Notes: a model not told the origin generated them from the sequence alone. Numbered from the stretch's first letter, positions 23,814 through 36,775 are shown. The stretch: DNA of 59,766 bases from Ophiosphaerella korrae (GCA_028456385.1 JALNQF010000254.1:1-59766), one strand, 5' to 3'. A program made the numbers and translations.

Positions 23814-26512
23814 ATCGTAAGTATATAGGAATATTAATAGACCTTTATAGACTATTATATTTAATTTCTTCTTTACTTTTTATTTTAATAAAGTATTATA
23901 ACTAATACTTTAATTAGATCTTTATCTACTTATTAATAGTTATATACCTTATAATACTTTAATAAAAGCTAACTATTAATTAAGTTAAGTTACTAACTTT
24001 ACCTATTTTATAGAAGCTTACTTACTCTTATTACTTTTACTAGTTTTAAAGTCTTAATAATAGAAGACTAAAAAAATAAAAAACTAGTTACTAACTTTAC
24101 TTACTTAAATAGTACCTAAAGAGTTATTAGAAGTACTTATTACTTTTAAAGCTAAAGAATAATTAAAAAAAGTTATAAAGAGTTAGTAGCTATTTTCTAA
24201 AAGATTAAAAGTAATTAAGTAAATAATTTACTTTACGCGCTATAAGTAGACTAGGTTATAGTAAAATATAGTACTAGAGAGTTACTAATATACTTTATAA
24301 ATTACTAGAAATAAGTCTTACTTATTAAACTCTATATCTTTATGTAGTAAACTCTCTTATAGTTAGAAGTTTATAATACTACTATACTCTTAGTATTATA
24401 AGCTTAGTAGTTTAATAAGTATAATAATATATTCTAAAAAGCTATAAATTATATAATTAAGCTAAAAAAAGAAAGTAAGAAATACTTTAATACTAAAAAA
24501 ATATTACGTATAAAAGATATACTTAAGAGAGTATTAGTACTTATCTATAACTTATTTAGTAACTAAAATAAATCTAGATAATAGAAACTCTAACTTTAGT
24601 AGAAAGGTAATAATTAAGTAACTTAGTTATATCTCTCTAGATAGTACTAGCTTACTAACCTAGATAGTATAAAGTTTAGAAGCTATACTCTAAAAGTAAG
24701 AGTAGTAGAATTCTACTAGTAAAGCTAGTAAGAACTAATAGATATCTTAGAAAATTTAAAACTAGAAGCTAAAGACTTTATAATTAGATAAAAAGAAGAG
24801 TAAGCTATACCTAATATAAAGGAGTAACCTAAAAAAAATATTAGATAAACTAGTACTATTAGAACTAGTATTAAGATAGTAAAGTAGATAAGTATAAAAA
24901 TAATATAGATAGGACTTTCTACTACTTATATAAACTTATTAGCTATAATTAGTTTAAATCCTAGAATAAAAACTTAAGTTTAAACTAGCTAATTTTAAAT
25001 TCTTTATAAAAAGAGAACTTAATAAAAAAAAATTATTTTAGCTAAAAGCTAGCTAAAATATTAAATAGGAGAGAGAATAAGTAAGTATTATAAGTAAATA
25101 GGAGAATTAGTAATAAGAAAAAAAGAACTTAGATAATTTTCTCTAAAAATAAACAACTAAAGAGGCCTTAGTACTTAGATACTAAGAAGAAAAACTTTAT
25201 ATTACCTATTATTACTAATTACTATCTTTAAAACTAGAAGAAAATACTTAAGTAGTAAAAAGACTTTTAAAACAAAACCTAAGTAGTAAAGAGTAAATAC
25301 TACTTAGATAGTAAGTATAATAGTAATCTTAATTCTAAAGCTAAAGATTTTAAAGTAAAAAAATAAAAGAATTCTAAAGAAGTAAAGAAAGAAGTATAAA
25401 AATAAAAAACTAAGAGTTTCTAAAAAGAAAAATAAAAGAGCCTAAACCTATTATATTAAAATAAAAGTAAACTAAAGTAAGAATACTACTACTAAAAAGT
25501 AAAGTATAAAGAAAAGAAGTTAAAAGAGTAGCTAGATAGTAGCTAAGAGTAAGAGTAGTAAGAAACTTAATAAAGTACTTATAAGTATAACTTAAACTTT
25601 TATTAAAACTTAAGTAACTTATATCTAATTCTAGGTTAGTAAAGTAAAAAAAGTATAAAACTATACTTTATAAATTTTAAAAAGATAGTAGTTAATAAAA
25701 AAAATTTAAAGTAGTATAGAAGCTTAAAAGTAAGCTAAAACTACTAGAGAAAGTACTCTAAAAGTACTTACTAATACTAGAAAGAGATAAAAAGTAAAGA
25801 GAACTAAAAAGAACTTAATAAATAAAGGCTTTATTTACTATAGAGAAAATAGTAAGTAAAGAATTATTAAACTTACTCTTAGGTATAGTATAACTCTAAA
25901 GACGCTAGCTATAAGCTTATTAGTAAAAAGAATTATTAGTAAAGCTATAAAGATAGCTAAAAGTTTTAAAGTTATTATCTTTAAGCTTATCTATACTAAG
26001 TACTACTAAGTAAGCTTTAAGCTTATAAGAATATACTAGCTTACTAGGTATTATAAGAGGACGCTTATAAGCTACTTAATAACTTAAAAGAATATTTTAG
26101 TAAATAAAATACTAAATATTAGCTACTATAGTATTATATATAAAGAGTATAGTAATAAAGTAGTTAAAAGACTAAGTAGTTATAAAAATAAAAGTATTAG
26201 TATAAGTATAATCTTACTTAAAGAGCTTAGTAATATAGTAGTAACTCTTAGTAAAACTCTTAACTTAAGAAAGTACTTACTTATATTTAGCTACTAGACT
26301 ACTAAAAATATATTAGCTAAGTTCTAAAAGACTATTAAAATAAGATTAAGTAAAAAGAAAAATAAAGTTAAAAATTTACTTAACTTATAATTATAGCTCT
26401 AAATATAATAATAAATACAAGAGCTATTAAAGTAAATAATAATTTTATTATTAAAGAAAATAGAGTATTTAATAGTACTATAAATATAGGTAGTATAGCT
26501 ATAATTACTCTT

Positions 26513-28402
26513 TTTTTTAGAACTATAAGCTATAACTCTATTAGAGCTTAGTAGTAGTAGCTTTATTAGTAAGGCTTTATAAAAGCTAATTATCTTCTAA
26601 GTATACTAACTTATATAGACTATAGCTTTATAATAAGCTTATATTTTTTAAAAATTATAAATTAAAGTAAAATCTTATAAGTATATAGCCTAAGTAGCTA
26701 TAAAGTTTTAAGTAAGTATTTTTTAACTTTTATAGTAGTATACCTAATAATATAGCTAGTAAAAAAGAAACTAAAAGCTATTAGAAGTATAAAAGAAGCT
26801 ATTAAGGTTATAAGAATAAATATTATAGAAACTATTCTACTAGTAAGCTCTATTCTTACTTTTATTATAGTAAGTATATATAAACTCTTAAATAAAAGAA
26901 AGAAGCTAGCTAAAGTTATACTCTTTAAAGATATTAAAAGCTTAGTTAAAAAAGTAAGTAATAACTAAAAAGAATATATAGTTAGTAAAACCTAAAAGCT
27001 TATAGGTAAAAAAGTTAGATACTTCCTTTTACGCTAGAAGTAATATATTATAGAAATAAGGTAAAAAGCTTTACTTTTAGATAAATAATAACTTAAAGGT
27101 AGTCTACTTAGGTTATAAAGTAGCTAAGAAAGATTATTACTACTACTAGTACTCTAGCTAAGCTAGCTAGCTATATAGAAGTTAGGTTAGAAGTTAAAAG
27201 TAGCTATAGTAATTAAAGTAGAAAGTAAATATAAAAATAGAGCTAAGAAACTAGTAAAAGAGTATAGAGTAGCTAAAATAAGCTTTAAGAAAAGAAAAGA
27301 AATAAAATAAAAAAATAGAAAGATATAGCTTAAGTATACTCTTAGAAAGTATTTATAACTTTACTAAAACTATAAGAGCTAATAAATATAAGAGCTTAAC
27401 TACTAGTAAAAATATTTAAATATAGGGCTTAAAGGCTTTATACTAGCTTAACTAATAAATACTTTTATATTTCTTATATCTTTAAAATAACTTAAGAATT
27501 ATATAAATTTTCTATAGATAATCTTTTAGATATTAGATCTAGAGCTTTTAAAAGAAAAAGAGTTATAAGTAAAAGATAAAAGTAGTATTCTTAAAGTTTT
27601 AAACTATAGTAAGAATACTTTAAGAATAAAAATAGTAGCTAGTATAAAAAAATAAAAGTACTATAACTTAAGCCTTATATTAGGTAATAGTACTAATAAA
27701 GCTAGTACTCCTTTAAAGAAAGCTTAAGTAGGTTATAGCTATAGCTAGAGCTAGACTATTAGTTTATAAGTAATATCTAGTAATTAATACCTAAAAGGCT
27801 ATAAATTATTTAAAAAGAAAAATACTTTTAAAAATAAAATATCTTTTTTCTCTTTTATTAATACTTATATTTAACTAAAAAGTATTAGTTACTTTCTAGT
27901 TATATATATAGTTATTACTAAATACTAAACTATTTATAGAAGTAGAGCTAATATATAAACCTAAATTATTTTAGATCTAAGAAGTTTAAGTACTTTACTA
28001 CTAGTAAAATAAAATAAAAGTTTATTAGTTAAAGTAAAGTTTATCTTTTTTTTAGGCTAAAAGCTCTTAATCTAGAATAATAGCTTAATAGGACTAAGCT
28101 CTTAAAAAGAAATAGAAGTATATAGTAGAGTATTATAAAGAAACTAATTATAAGAAAAAGAAGTAAGTAGTTACTAAAAAAATATAAGTACTAATAGCTT
28201 ATAAAGAAAAGCTATAAAAGAGAAGATAAGAGAAGTAAAAATAGTAGAAGAGAGAAGTAGTAAAGTAGCTAATAATCTTTTAAGTTATAAGATATAATTA
28301 ATAGGAGTATAAATAATATTTAGAGCTAGTTTAGCTAATAAAGTTTAAGTTCTCTAAAACTAATAAGCTCTTAGGCCTTAGATCTATATTAGGTATATAA
28401 CC
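26513..28402 (+). pseudogene. Unrecognised long frame in H
   Basis: A frame of about 630 codons with protein-like composition (alternating hydrophobic and Lys/Arg-rich segments), broken only by TAA/TAG, which are the expected products of Gln codons under RIP. I do not recognise a domain. Because TGA is nearly absent from the whole window, lack of TGA is weak support. It ends where E begins. It may be part of an unknown transposon protein, or a chance product of composition. Confidence 0.3.
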
Positions 28403-28407
28403 CTATA

Positions 28408-29090
28408 ATAGTATATAGATACTAGAAAATTAAGAAAATACTAGATAGGCTTTTAAAAAATTACTATATACTAAAAGTAAAATAACTAGTAATAGAAGTA
28501 CTATAAGATTATATAGAATATTACTAAAATAAGTATAATAGATATATACTATATAGAATATTATAACTAGGTAAAGTAATAAAATATTTCTAAAAATTTA
28601 TTATAATAGACTTTATTATAAAGTTACTTAAGTCTAAAGATCTAATATTAAGAGTTAAATATAATTAAATTATAATAATAGTTAATAAACTTATAAAGTA
28701 CTTATACTTTAGACTATATAAAAAGTAAAGTAAAATAGAAGTTACTATATACTAGGTTATAAAGACTATAGTTAGCTAGTATAGTATTTTAAATAAGATT
28801 ATTATAAATAGAGATATAAGATTTATATTAAAACTTTAGAGAATAATAAAAGTAGAATTAAGAATTATTTATTAAATATTAATAGTATCTAATCTATAGA
28901 TAAATAATTAATTAGAATAAATAAATTAGTTAGTAGAATAGTACTAGAAATACTACTTTAACTATAACTAAAATAATTAGGTATAACTACTACTTATAGT
29001 ATAGCTAGTATATAATAGTATAAAGAATATAGTAATAAAAGTATTACTTTTCTTTCTAAACTATAGAGTTAATCCTAATATCTACTAGAT
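28408..29090 (+). pseudogene. E part 1: chromovirus integrase fragment
   Basis: Begins inside the integrase zinc-binding region of the A1/G family (the match starts at TAGTATATAGATAC) and runs through the catalytic core until F interrupts it at 29090. The TAGAT at 29086-29090 is the left target duplication of F. Upstream parts of E are missing. Confidence 0.85.
29086..29090. repeat. Target-site duplication of F, left copy
   Basis: TAGAT, repeated exactly at 36116-36120. Confidence 0.9.
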
Positions 29091-29517
29091 TGTAATAGGC
29101 CGCCTATCGTTAACTATAAGTACCTATATTAAGAGTTAGTAGATTAGGAGATAATAACAAAAGCTTATATTAGAATCTATAATAACTATAAATAGTAGAA
29201 GATATTTTGCAACTATCTTATACTAGCGTTCTATAGTTAATAGATTAAATTACTAATACTATCTTAATAATATATATCTTACTAACTATATACTTGTTAT
29301 AATCTATAATCTATATTTACTAAGACTAGTAGATTATAGATTATCTTAATCTATAATCTATAGATACTAAGAGTCTATAGATTATAGATTACCTTAGGTA
29401 TCCTAGTTATATATAGTTTTCTAATTAAGGTTATTACTCTACTTGTCTTATACTTTGTTAGCGCTTAGGTTAAGACTAATTAGTTCTATCTCGATTCCTT
29501 CTATTATACTTATAATA
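29091..29517 (-). repeat. F 3' LTR (427 bp)
   Basis: On the plus strand it starts TGTAATAGGCCGCCTATCG and ends ACTTATAATA. About 29297-29392 it holds two tandem hairpin units made of TAATCTATAATCTA facing TAGATTATAGATTA. Confidence 0.9.
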
Positions 29518-29532
29518 CTATCTCTCCCTCTA
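29518..29532 (-). other. Polypurine tract of F
   Basis: CTATCTCTCCCTCTA on the plus strand, purine-rich on the element strand, next to the 3' LTR. Confidence 0.7.
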
Positions 29533-29559
29533 GATAGGTCTTAGTTTACTTACTCTAGA

Positions 29560-30140
29560 GCTAGAGTTATTAGTCTAGTTTCCTTATTAATATAGAGTTC
29601 TTTATCCTCCTTTATACTTATCTTATCTATACGTTATTACTACCTCCTTATTAATCGCGTATTACATAATAGTATTAAAATATTTCTTTACTCTTATTAT
29701 ACTTCTTCTAAGTTAAACCTTAAGTCTCTTCCTTATATTATTTCTATAAATAATAGTAAGGCTTATAAGGTGTATATTTATATAAATATACGTAGCTCTT
29801 ATAACGTATTTAGTATTTCTCTCTCTAAGTATACGTTTATTATACTTATTCTTGCGTCTAAGCTTAATAATAATAGGGAAAGCTATTAACTATACTTAAG
29901 AGAAATTACTATCTTAAATTATAGAGGCTAAAGCTAAGTATAAGTATATCTAAGAGCTTGCGTAGAGTAAGCTAGTAGAGAATTAAGCTTGTCTCTCTTA
30001 TCTTTAAAAGATAAAGGCCTTAAATAATAAGAAATTAGCTAAGTAGTTAGTAGCTCTAGAAGCTAAGCTAGATCTAGATAAGGCGTTTAGTATTACTATA
30101 GTAAGTCCTACGCTAGACGTCCCTATTATCTCTCTATCTA
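29560..30140 (+). pseudogene. F antisense coding-like frame
   Basis: Plus-strand frame antisense to F. It opens with a hydrophobic Leu/Ile-rich half (about 29590-29880), followed by a helical half reading EAKAKYKYI, KIKALNNKKLAKQ, LEAKLDLDKAF and PTLDVPIISL at about 29925-30140. The latter aligns residue by residue with C and more loosely with A1, B and G. If real it encoded roughly 190 residues; the hydrophobic half may only reflect RIP-made Ile/Leu/Tyr codons. Function unknown. Confidence 0.55.
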
Positions 30141-30197
30141 TTATTAGTAATATTAGTTCTCTTAGTTTACTACTAGGCGTTCTAGAGGGTTTTAATT

Positions 30198-33100
30198 TTA
30201 GAACTCTTCTAATTTCTTAGAGTAATTAAGATTATCCTCTAGTTCCTATATTTTTTTCTATAGTTGTCCTTTTTTGTTTATACCTATCTATTCTACTAAG
30301 TAGTAGTTTCTTCTATTATAGAACTAGTATTATAAGATCTTCTTAACTTCTTATTCTTTTTATTCTCTATACGTATCTACTTTATATACTAGTAGCTCTA
30401 CGTTTTATAGTACTGTCTTAAGTAGTACTACATAGAAGGTTAAGTATATCCTTATCTTATTTAGTAGTTTTAGTCTAAATATAACTAGTGTAACTTCTTT
30501 CTTAATTTTGTATAGTCTTATCTTAACGTAGTCTAATTTTAAATTTAGACGCTTACTTTTAATATTCTTTTATACTAACTATACTTTTTCTCTTTCTTTA
30601 AATTAGAGTCTCTCTTTATACTTTTTGTTATAGTACTTTACTATATAATTATATAAGAATTCTATATCTTATCTTAGTTAGTTATATATATCTTTAAGTC
30701 TATTAGCGAAGTTTTCTCCTCTTAGGGACTAAGATATCTAGTTTCTTAGTATCTAGTATATATTAGGCTTAAATCTATAGTTTATAAAGAAAGGTAATAC
30801 TCCTATTACTATATTCTTTGTACTATTGTATACTAACTATACTATAGGTAGTAGCTATACTTAATTATTCTAATTATAGTTAAGGTAGTATCTTAAGTAT
30901 TATTCTACTATCTAATTTATTTATTCTAACTATCTATCTATTTATAAGTAGTATACTATAGATATTATATACTATATTCCTAATTACGCTATTATTATTC
31001 CCTATAGTTTTAATATAAATTATATATCTCTATCTATAATAATTTTGTCTAGTAGTCTATATTAACTAATTACTATTCCTAGGATTTAGTATATAGCAAC
31101 TTCTATCCTACTCTTCTTTTTATATAGCTAGAAGTATGTATACTTTATAAGTTTATCTACTATTATTATAATTCTATTATACTTAACTCCTAATATTAGG
31201 TTCTTAGACTTAAGTAGCTTTGTAATAAAGTCTATTATAATAACTCTCTATAGTTATTCTAGTATTTCTACTAGTTATAGTATTCTATATAGTACGTATC
31301 TATTATACTTATTCCTATAGTATTCTATACAATCTTATAGTACTTCTATTACTAGTTATCTTACTTTTAGGATATAGTAGTCTTGTAGTAATCTATCTAA
31401 TATTTTCTTAATACCTTAGTAGCTATATACTAGTAATTTATAGAATTGTTGTATAAATTCTCTCTAAATCTTACTTAGAATATATATTCTTCTATAAGCT
31501 CGTGCAAATTCTTCTTAGATTTCTAGCTTCTTTATTTCTTTAGATACTTCTTGTATTATTTTCTAAATCTATTTATCTAGCTTACTACTCGTTCGTTTAA
31601 GTATTACAGCTATCTTAGGTATATTTAAAACTAAGTATCCTTTCTTATTCTTAATTAGAACTATACTAGTAGCGCTTACTTCTTTTTGTAAGTTAGGTCT
31701 TCTACTAAGGGTATCTATAAACTAATTATCTTTCTCTTTTATATATATAATTTCTATATTAAACGTTAATAAGAATTCCTACTATCTTATATAGTATTAT
31801 AATAACTCCTTATTTATTATAAATCCTATAAAATTCTTATAGTCTATATAAACCTTTATCTAATACTTTACTCCTTATAGGTATACTCTCTATTATTTAA
31901 ATACTTTATAGATTGCTAGTATTTCCTTATTATAGATTAGGTAGTTAAGTTCTACTATCTTTATTTTCTTAAAGAAGTATTTAACTAAATATTCTTTTTT
32001 AGTCTCTAGGTCTTCTTATATTAGTATTATTCTATATACTAAGTTAGATACATCTATTTTTACTATTACTAGTAGGTCTAGGTTATATATTTTAATAACT
32101 AAGTTTTCTATAAACTTCTTCTTAATTTTATTAAATACTTTATTATATTCCTTTATCTATTTAAATAGTGTGTCTTTCTTTATAAGTCTTGTTATTAGTT
32201 CTATATCTTTAGAGTATCTTATTATTAACTTTCTACAAAAGTTAGCTAGCTTATAAAACTATTATACTTCTTTTAGGTTTTTTAGTATTAGCTATTTGTT
32301 AATTAATCTAATCTTTTCTAGATCTATTCTAATCTTTCCTAGTTTAATAATAAATCTAAGGAAATCCGTTTTCTTTGTATAGAACTTGTATTTTCTTATT
32401 TTTAGAAATAGTTTATTTTCTACTAGTTTCTCTAGTACTCTATATACGTGTTGTACGTGTTCTTCCTCTATTTCTAAGAATATAAGGATGTCGTCTAAGT
32501 ATACAAATATAAATATATCTAAGTACTTTCTTAGTACTATATTAATTCTTTCTTAGAATACTACTAGTACGTTTATTAAGCTAAATAGTATAACTAAGTA
32601 TTTATATAGTCTATACTATATTCTAAACGCTATTTTTTACTTATTACCTTTTTTAATTCTAATCTAATAGTAGGCGTTTTAGATGTCTAGTTTTATAAAG
32701 ATTCTTACTTTTTATAGTCTATCTTATATTCTATCTATTTGTAGTAATAGGTATTAGTTCTTATTAGTAATTCTGTTAGTTTTCCTAAAGTCTATATAGG
32801 GTCTCTTATTACTTATTCCTTTTTTATCTACAAATATTAGTCTATACGCTACTAAGGATTTAGATTCTCTTATCTATCTTTTCTTTATTACGTTTTAGAT
32901 AAACGTCTACTTAATTTTAGATTCTTCTTCTATTTTTTAGTATACTAGGCTCTATCTTATATTTTTACCTTTTTCTAGTTCTATTACTAAATCTTATAGT
33001 TAATATTCTAGAAGGTAGTCTTTTAGCTTAATAAGCTGTTTTTCCTATTTCTTATATTCTTCTAGGAATTCTCCTTTGTACGTGTTTATATTAGCTTTTA

Positions 33101-35640
33101 ATATGTCTATTCTACTATAACTAATTTCTCTAGTTCTCTAATTAATATATAGGTTAGTTATTTATAACTATAGTATTCCTAATATTATATCTTGTTTATT
33201 ATTAATTGTTGTTATATCTATAACTATATTCTTAATTTCTAGTCCTTCTAACCTTAGTGTTAAGGGTACTATCTTAAACTATATAGGTTCCTAGAATAGT
33301 TTTCCTTTAATTGTACTTAATTATTAAGGGTATTTCTTTATTATATACTTTATTCCTTGTGTTTCTATAAACTTCCTAGATATAAAGTTTCTTGTAGCTC
33401 TACTATTAATTATTAGTTGTATTTTTCTTCTTTAGTATATACCTATTTTTATAATATATAGGCCTCTTATACCTTTTAGCCTTTCTTACTTTAGTAATTT
33501 ATTAAACTATCTATCTTTCTAGGGCTATAGCCTTACTTTAAGTTTATATTCTTCGTATTTTAGATATTTATTATTTGTACATTTGTACTATAGTCCTCCT
33601 TAGACGTATTTCTTAGTTAATTTAGATCTAGGCCTTACTACTAAGTATCTATCTTCTAGGATTATTTCCTATCCTTAGATATCTTCTACTATAATTACTC
33701 TTATATAGTTATAGCCTCTTCTCTTTATAAGCTATATATTATTATTTACTTTAAGGTTTCTATATATAATATAATTCTTATCTAAGTATAATATCTATAA
33801 TACTTTAAAGTGTGCTAGGTATTTTAGATCTATTATCTTATTATCTCCTTCCTAGTATCTATCTTTGCTAAGTGTATCTATTATTAGAATATAGTATACT
33901 ACTAGTACTCTTAGTATATAAGCTTTATTAATCTATCGCGTTTTCTTTATAAAGTATTACTATTCTCTTTATATAAGTATTTTTCCTACTATAACTATAT
34001 ATTACTTTATCTATTCTTAAAATAGTATAAACTTTATTTCTTTAAGATTACGTTCTTTCTAGTCTTTATACACTTCTTCTATACTTATAACTATTAAGTA
34101 TATCTAAATAAACTTCTATTCTTTATTTTATTCCTCTATATCTATTATTATATAGCTATTATAGCTATATATTATTAGCTAGGTATATTTTATATCTCTT
34201 ATACTAACTTATTTTTTACTTTCTTATAGGTCTTTAGAGGTAGTTGTTATAGTCTTTTTATCTAGTGTTAGTCCTTTGTCCTAGATTAATAGTACTATAG
34301 GTTCTTCCCTTTCTAAGTCTTCTATTAGTAGGTCTATTACTTAGGCTATTTCTTCTAGCTAAGCTTTTATTCTTTCTTTTGTTGTAGCTACTCTATATCT
34401 CTATTATAGGAAGTATCTTACTCCTTATTTACTAGAAAGATATATATAGTAGTTGTCTTTATAATAAAAGGTCTAGTAGAGTATTATATATTATATTTCT
34501 TTACTCCTAACTACCTTTTTTTAAAGTTTAGCCTATACTTATAGTACTTCTTTCTTCTTCTTAGTTATCTTTAACTAGGTTTCTTTCTTTAGGTTCTTAT
34601 TTTTATAGTCTTTTATAAAATATCTTAGTTTCTTATATTTATAGTATACTATATCCTTCTTCTTTTATAATTAGTAGTCTTTTATATAGTAGCCTAGTTT
34701 ACTATAGTTAAAGTATGTAAAGTCTTTATTCTTCTTTCTCTTCTTATCTTTATTAGCGTTAAGGACTATTAGGTCTCTTTTATTGTAGTTCTAGGTATAA
34801 CCTCTATATTTATTCTTCTTCTATTCTTAAAGATTATTATTAATTTGTATTACTTATTACTTTAGAGCTTCTAGTATTTATAGTTTTTCTATATATATTA
34901 TCTTGTATTAGATCTTAGAGTTAAGTCCTTGTTTAAATTGTAATATTAGAGCTAACTTATTCTATTCTATATTCTGCAATAGTTGTTTAAACTATAATAC
35001 CTACTTAGGAACACTCTAATTCTATATAAGCTTCTCTAGTTACTCTTTAGCTTATTAGGTAACGTCTATATCTCTAAACACTACTCTTATTTGTTTAGTA
35101 AAGTATTTATAACTTCTAAAAATAGCTCTAGTTTTATCTTTCTAGGTTATTAGTAAATGTATTGTATAATCTATCTAGTAAAGTTCGTACTATCTTATTA
35201 CGTCTTCTTTAAGGTGCAATCTAATATATATTACCTTCTTTTCTTCTATATTAAAGTGTAGTACTTATATATCTATCTAGAGTTGTACTAATATAATAAA
35301 GAGTCTTAGGTTTTTTCTTATTCTATTAAACTTCTTAAGAATAAGTATCTTTAGTAGTTTCTTTGTCGCACTTATTACTAGGCGTTACGTAATTAGTTCT
35401 ATTTAATTTTATCCTTGGATAATAGCCTTAATTTATACCTTGTTTTATTTTACGTAATCTTATAGTTCCTTATTTTACGTTTCTAAGGTATTAATTACTA
35501 TTTTTATATCTTCTTTGTTATTAATTAGTTAGTTAAGACAACCTTTAATTATTTCCTATACAGTGCTGTCTATTTTAGGACTACTCTTAGGGGCTTTACC
35601 TAATTATTTAGTTAAACTTTCTACTATCTTGTTAGCTAAA
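30198..35640 (-). pseudogene. F gag-pol relic with intact YLDD
   Basis: Minus-strand order: gag about 35640-34750; zinc knuckles about 34720-34620 (Cys/His as Tyr); protease NSRATRNFIS near 33370-33410; RT about 32900-32250, with the catalytic box YLDD intact at 32490-32501; RNase H about 32100-31700; integrase about 31520-30650; chromodomain about 30395-30201, ending at TAA 30198-30200. Both Asp codons of the box are GAC, so neither G follows a T, and the box lacks a preferred RIP site. Numerous TAA/TAG elsewhere make the copy inactive. Confidence 0.9.
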
Positions 35641-35688
35641 CTATACACTACTTACGCTTTACTTCTCGTAATAACTAAATTAGTAAGG

Positions 35689-36115
35689 TATAATAGGCCG
35701 CCTGTTATTAACTATAGGCACCTATATTAGAGGTTAGTAGATTAGAAGATAATAACAAAAGCTTATATTAGGATCTACAATAACTATAAATAGTAGAAGA
35801 TGTTTTATAACTATCTTGTACTAGCGTTCTATAGTTAATAGATTAAATTACTAATACTATCCTAATAATGCGCATCTTACTAACTATATACTTATCGTAA
35901 TCTATAATCTATATTTGCTAAGACTAGTAGATTATAGATTATTCTAATCTATAATCTATAGATACTAAGAGTCTACAGATTATAGATTACCTTAGGTATC
36001 CTAGTTATATATAGTTTCCTAATTAAGGTCGTTACTCTACTCGTCCTATACTTCGTTAGCGCTTAGGTTAGGACTAATTAGTTCTATCTTGATTCCTTCT
36101 ATTACACCTATAATA
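35689..36115 (-). repeat. F 5' LTR (427 bp)
   Basis: On the plus strand it starts TATAATAGGCCGCCTGTTA (TG mutated to TA) and ends CACCTATAATA. Same length as the 3' LTR, with the same hairpin pair. Confidence 0.9.
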
Positions 36116-36497
36116 TAGATACTAAAAAGTATAAAGTTTTAAACTCTAAGAAAAAAAAACTTTATAAATAGAATAAAATAATTATATAATTAACTAAAAT
36201 ATAATACTAAGTTTTTATAAAATTATATAGTAAAGTACTATAATAAAAAATATAAAAAAAAAATTAATTATAAGAAAGAGAAAAAGTATAATTAGTATAA
36301 AAATTATTAAAAGTAAATAATCTAGTTTAAAACTAGATAATATAAAAATAAAACTATATAAAATTAATAAATAAGTTATACTAGTTACGTTTAAATTAAA
36401 ACTACTAAGTAAAATAAAAATATATCTAACTTTTTATATAGTATTACTAGAGAAAGTACTATAAGAAGTAAATATACTTATATATAAAGTAGATATA
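36116..36497 (+). pseudogene. E part 2: integrase tail to chromodomain start
   Basis: Resumes E exactly after F (TAGAT at 36116-36120 is the right duplication). It carries the integrase C-terminal segment up to the start of the chromodomain, where the DNA transposon L interrupts it at a TA (36496-36497). Confidence 0.85.
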
Positions 36498-36547
36498 ACG
36501 TACTTTATAGGTTAGTTACTTATATAAGTAAGTTACTTAATTTTACT
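36498..36547. repeat. L left terminal inverted repeat
   Basis: Begins ACGTACTTTATAGG. It contains the self-complementary word ACTTATATAAGT between two AGTTACTT-like copies, so the terminus has an internal sub-repeat. Confidence 0.9.
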
Positions 36548-36609
36548 AATCTTTTACTAAAATACCTACTACTCTCTAATATTATAACAATAATAATATA
36601 TAGAACCTT

Positions 36610-36775
36610 TAAATAATCGTTAAGTATAGCTTACCCTTTAAGCTATTAAATAAGATATAAATCTCTTACTATAACGTACTATATTTATCTATAACGTCTT
36701 TTATAAGATACTAAGTAATTAACGTACTAAATAACTTTTACGCGTAGATACTATACCTAACTTAAGTAATCTAAG
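36610..36775 (+). pseudogene. L transposase relic, N-terminal part
   Basis: Start of the Fot1/pogo transposase: the psq-type helix-turn-helix region that binds the terminal repeats. The frame is cut at 36775 by insertion of K and resumes at 42809. No ATG is visible. Confidence 0.6.

Larger units (their letters stand above)
22891..28407. other. H: unclassified heavily RIPed block
   Basis: About 5.5 kb bounded by the end of D and the start of the first E fragment. CpA and TpG are nearly absent. I could not recognise RT, integrase, DDE transposase, helicase or tyrosine recombinase motifs, nor matching LTRs or terminal inverted repeats. It contains a 14-bp minisatellite at 23718-23813 and a long frame at 26513-28402 interrupted only by TAA/TAG. 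Lys/Gln/Ser-rich readable stretches also occur at about 25200-26400. It may be the 3' part of D plus another unknown element. Confidence 0.5.
29091..36115 (-). mobile_element. F: full-length Ty3/Gypsy chromovirus relic, least degraded
   Basis: A 7,025-bp minus-strand copy with equal-length LTRs (427 bp each), inserted in the integrase region of E and flanked by TAGAT. It keeps an intact RT YLDD box, unlike A1, G and C. The differences between its LTRs that I could see are all transitions, as RIP predicts. Confidence 0.93.
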
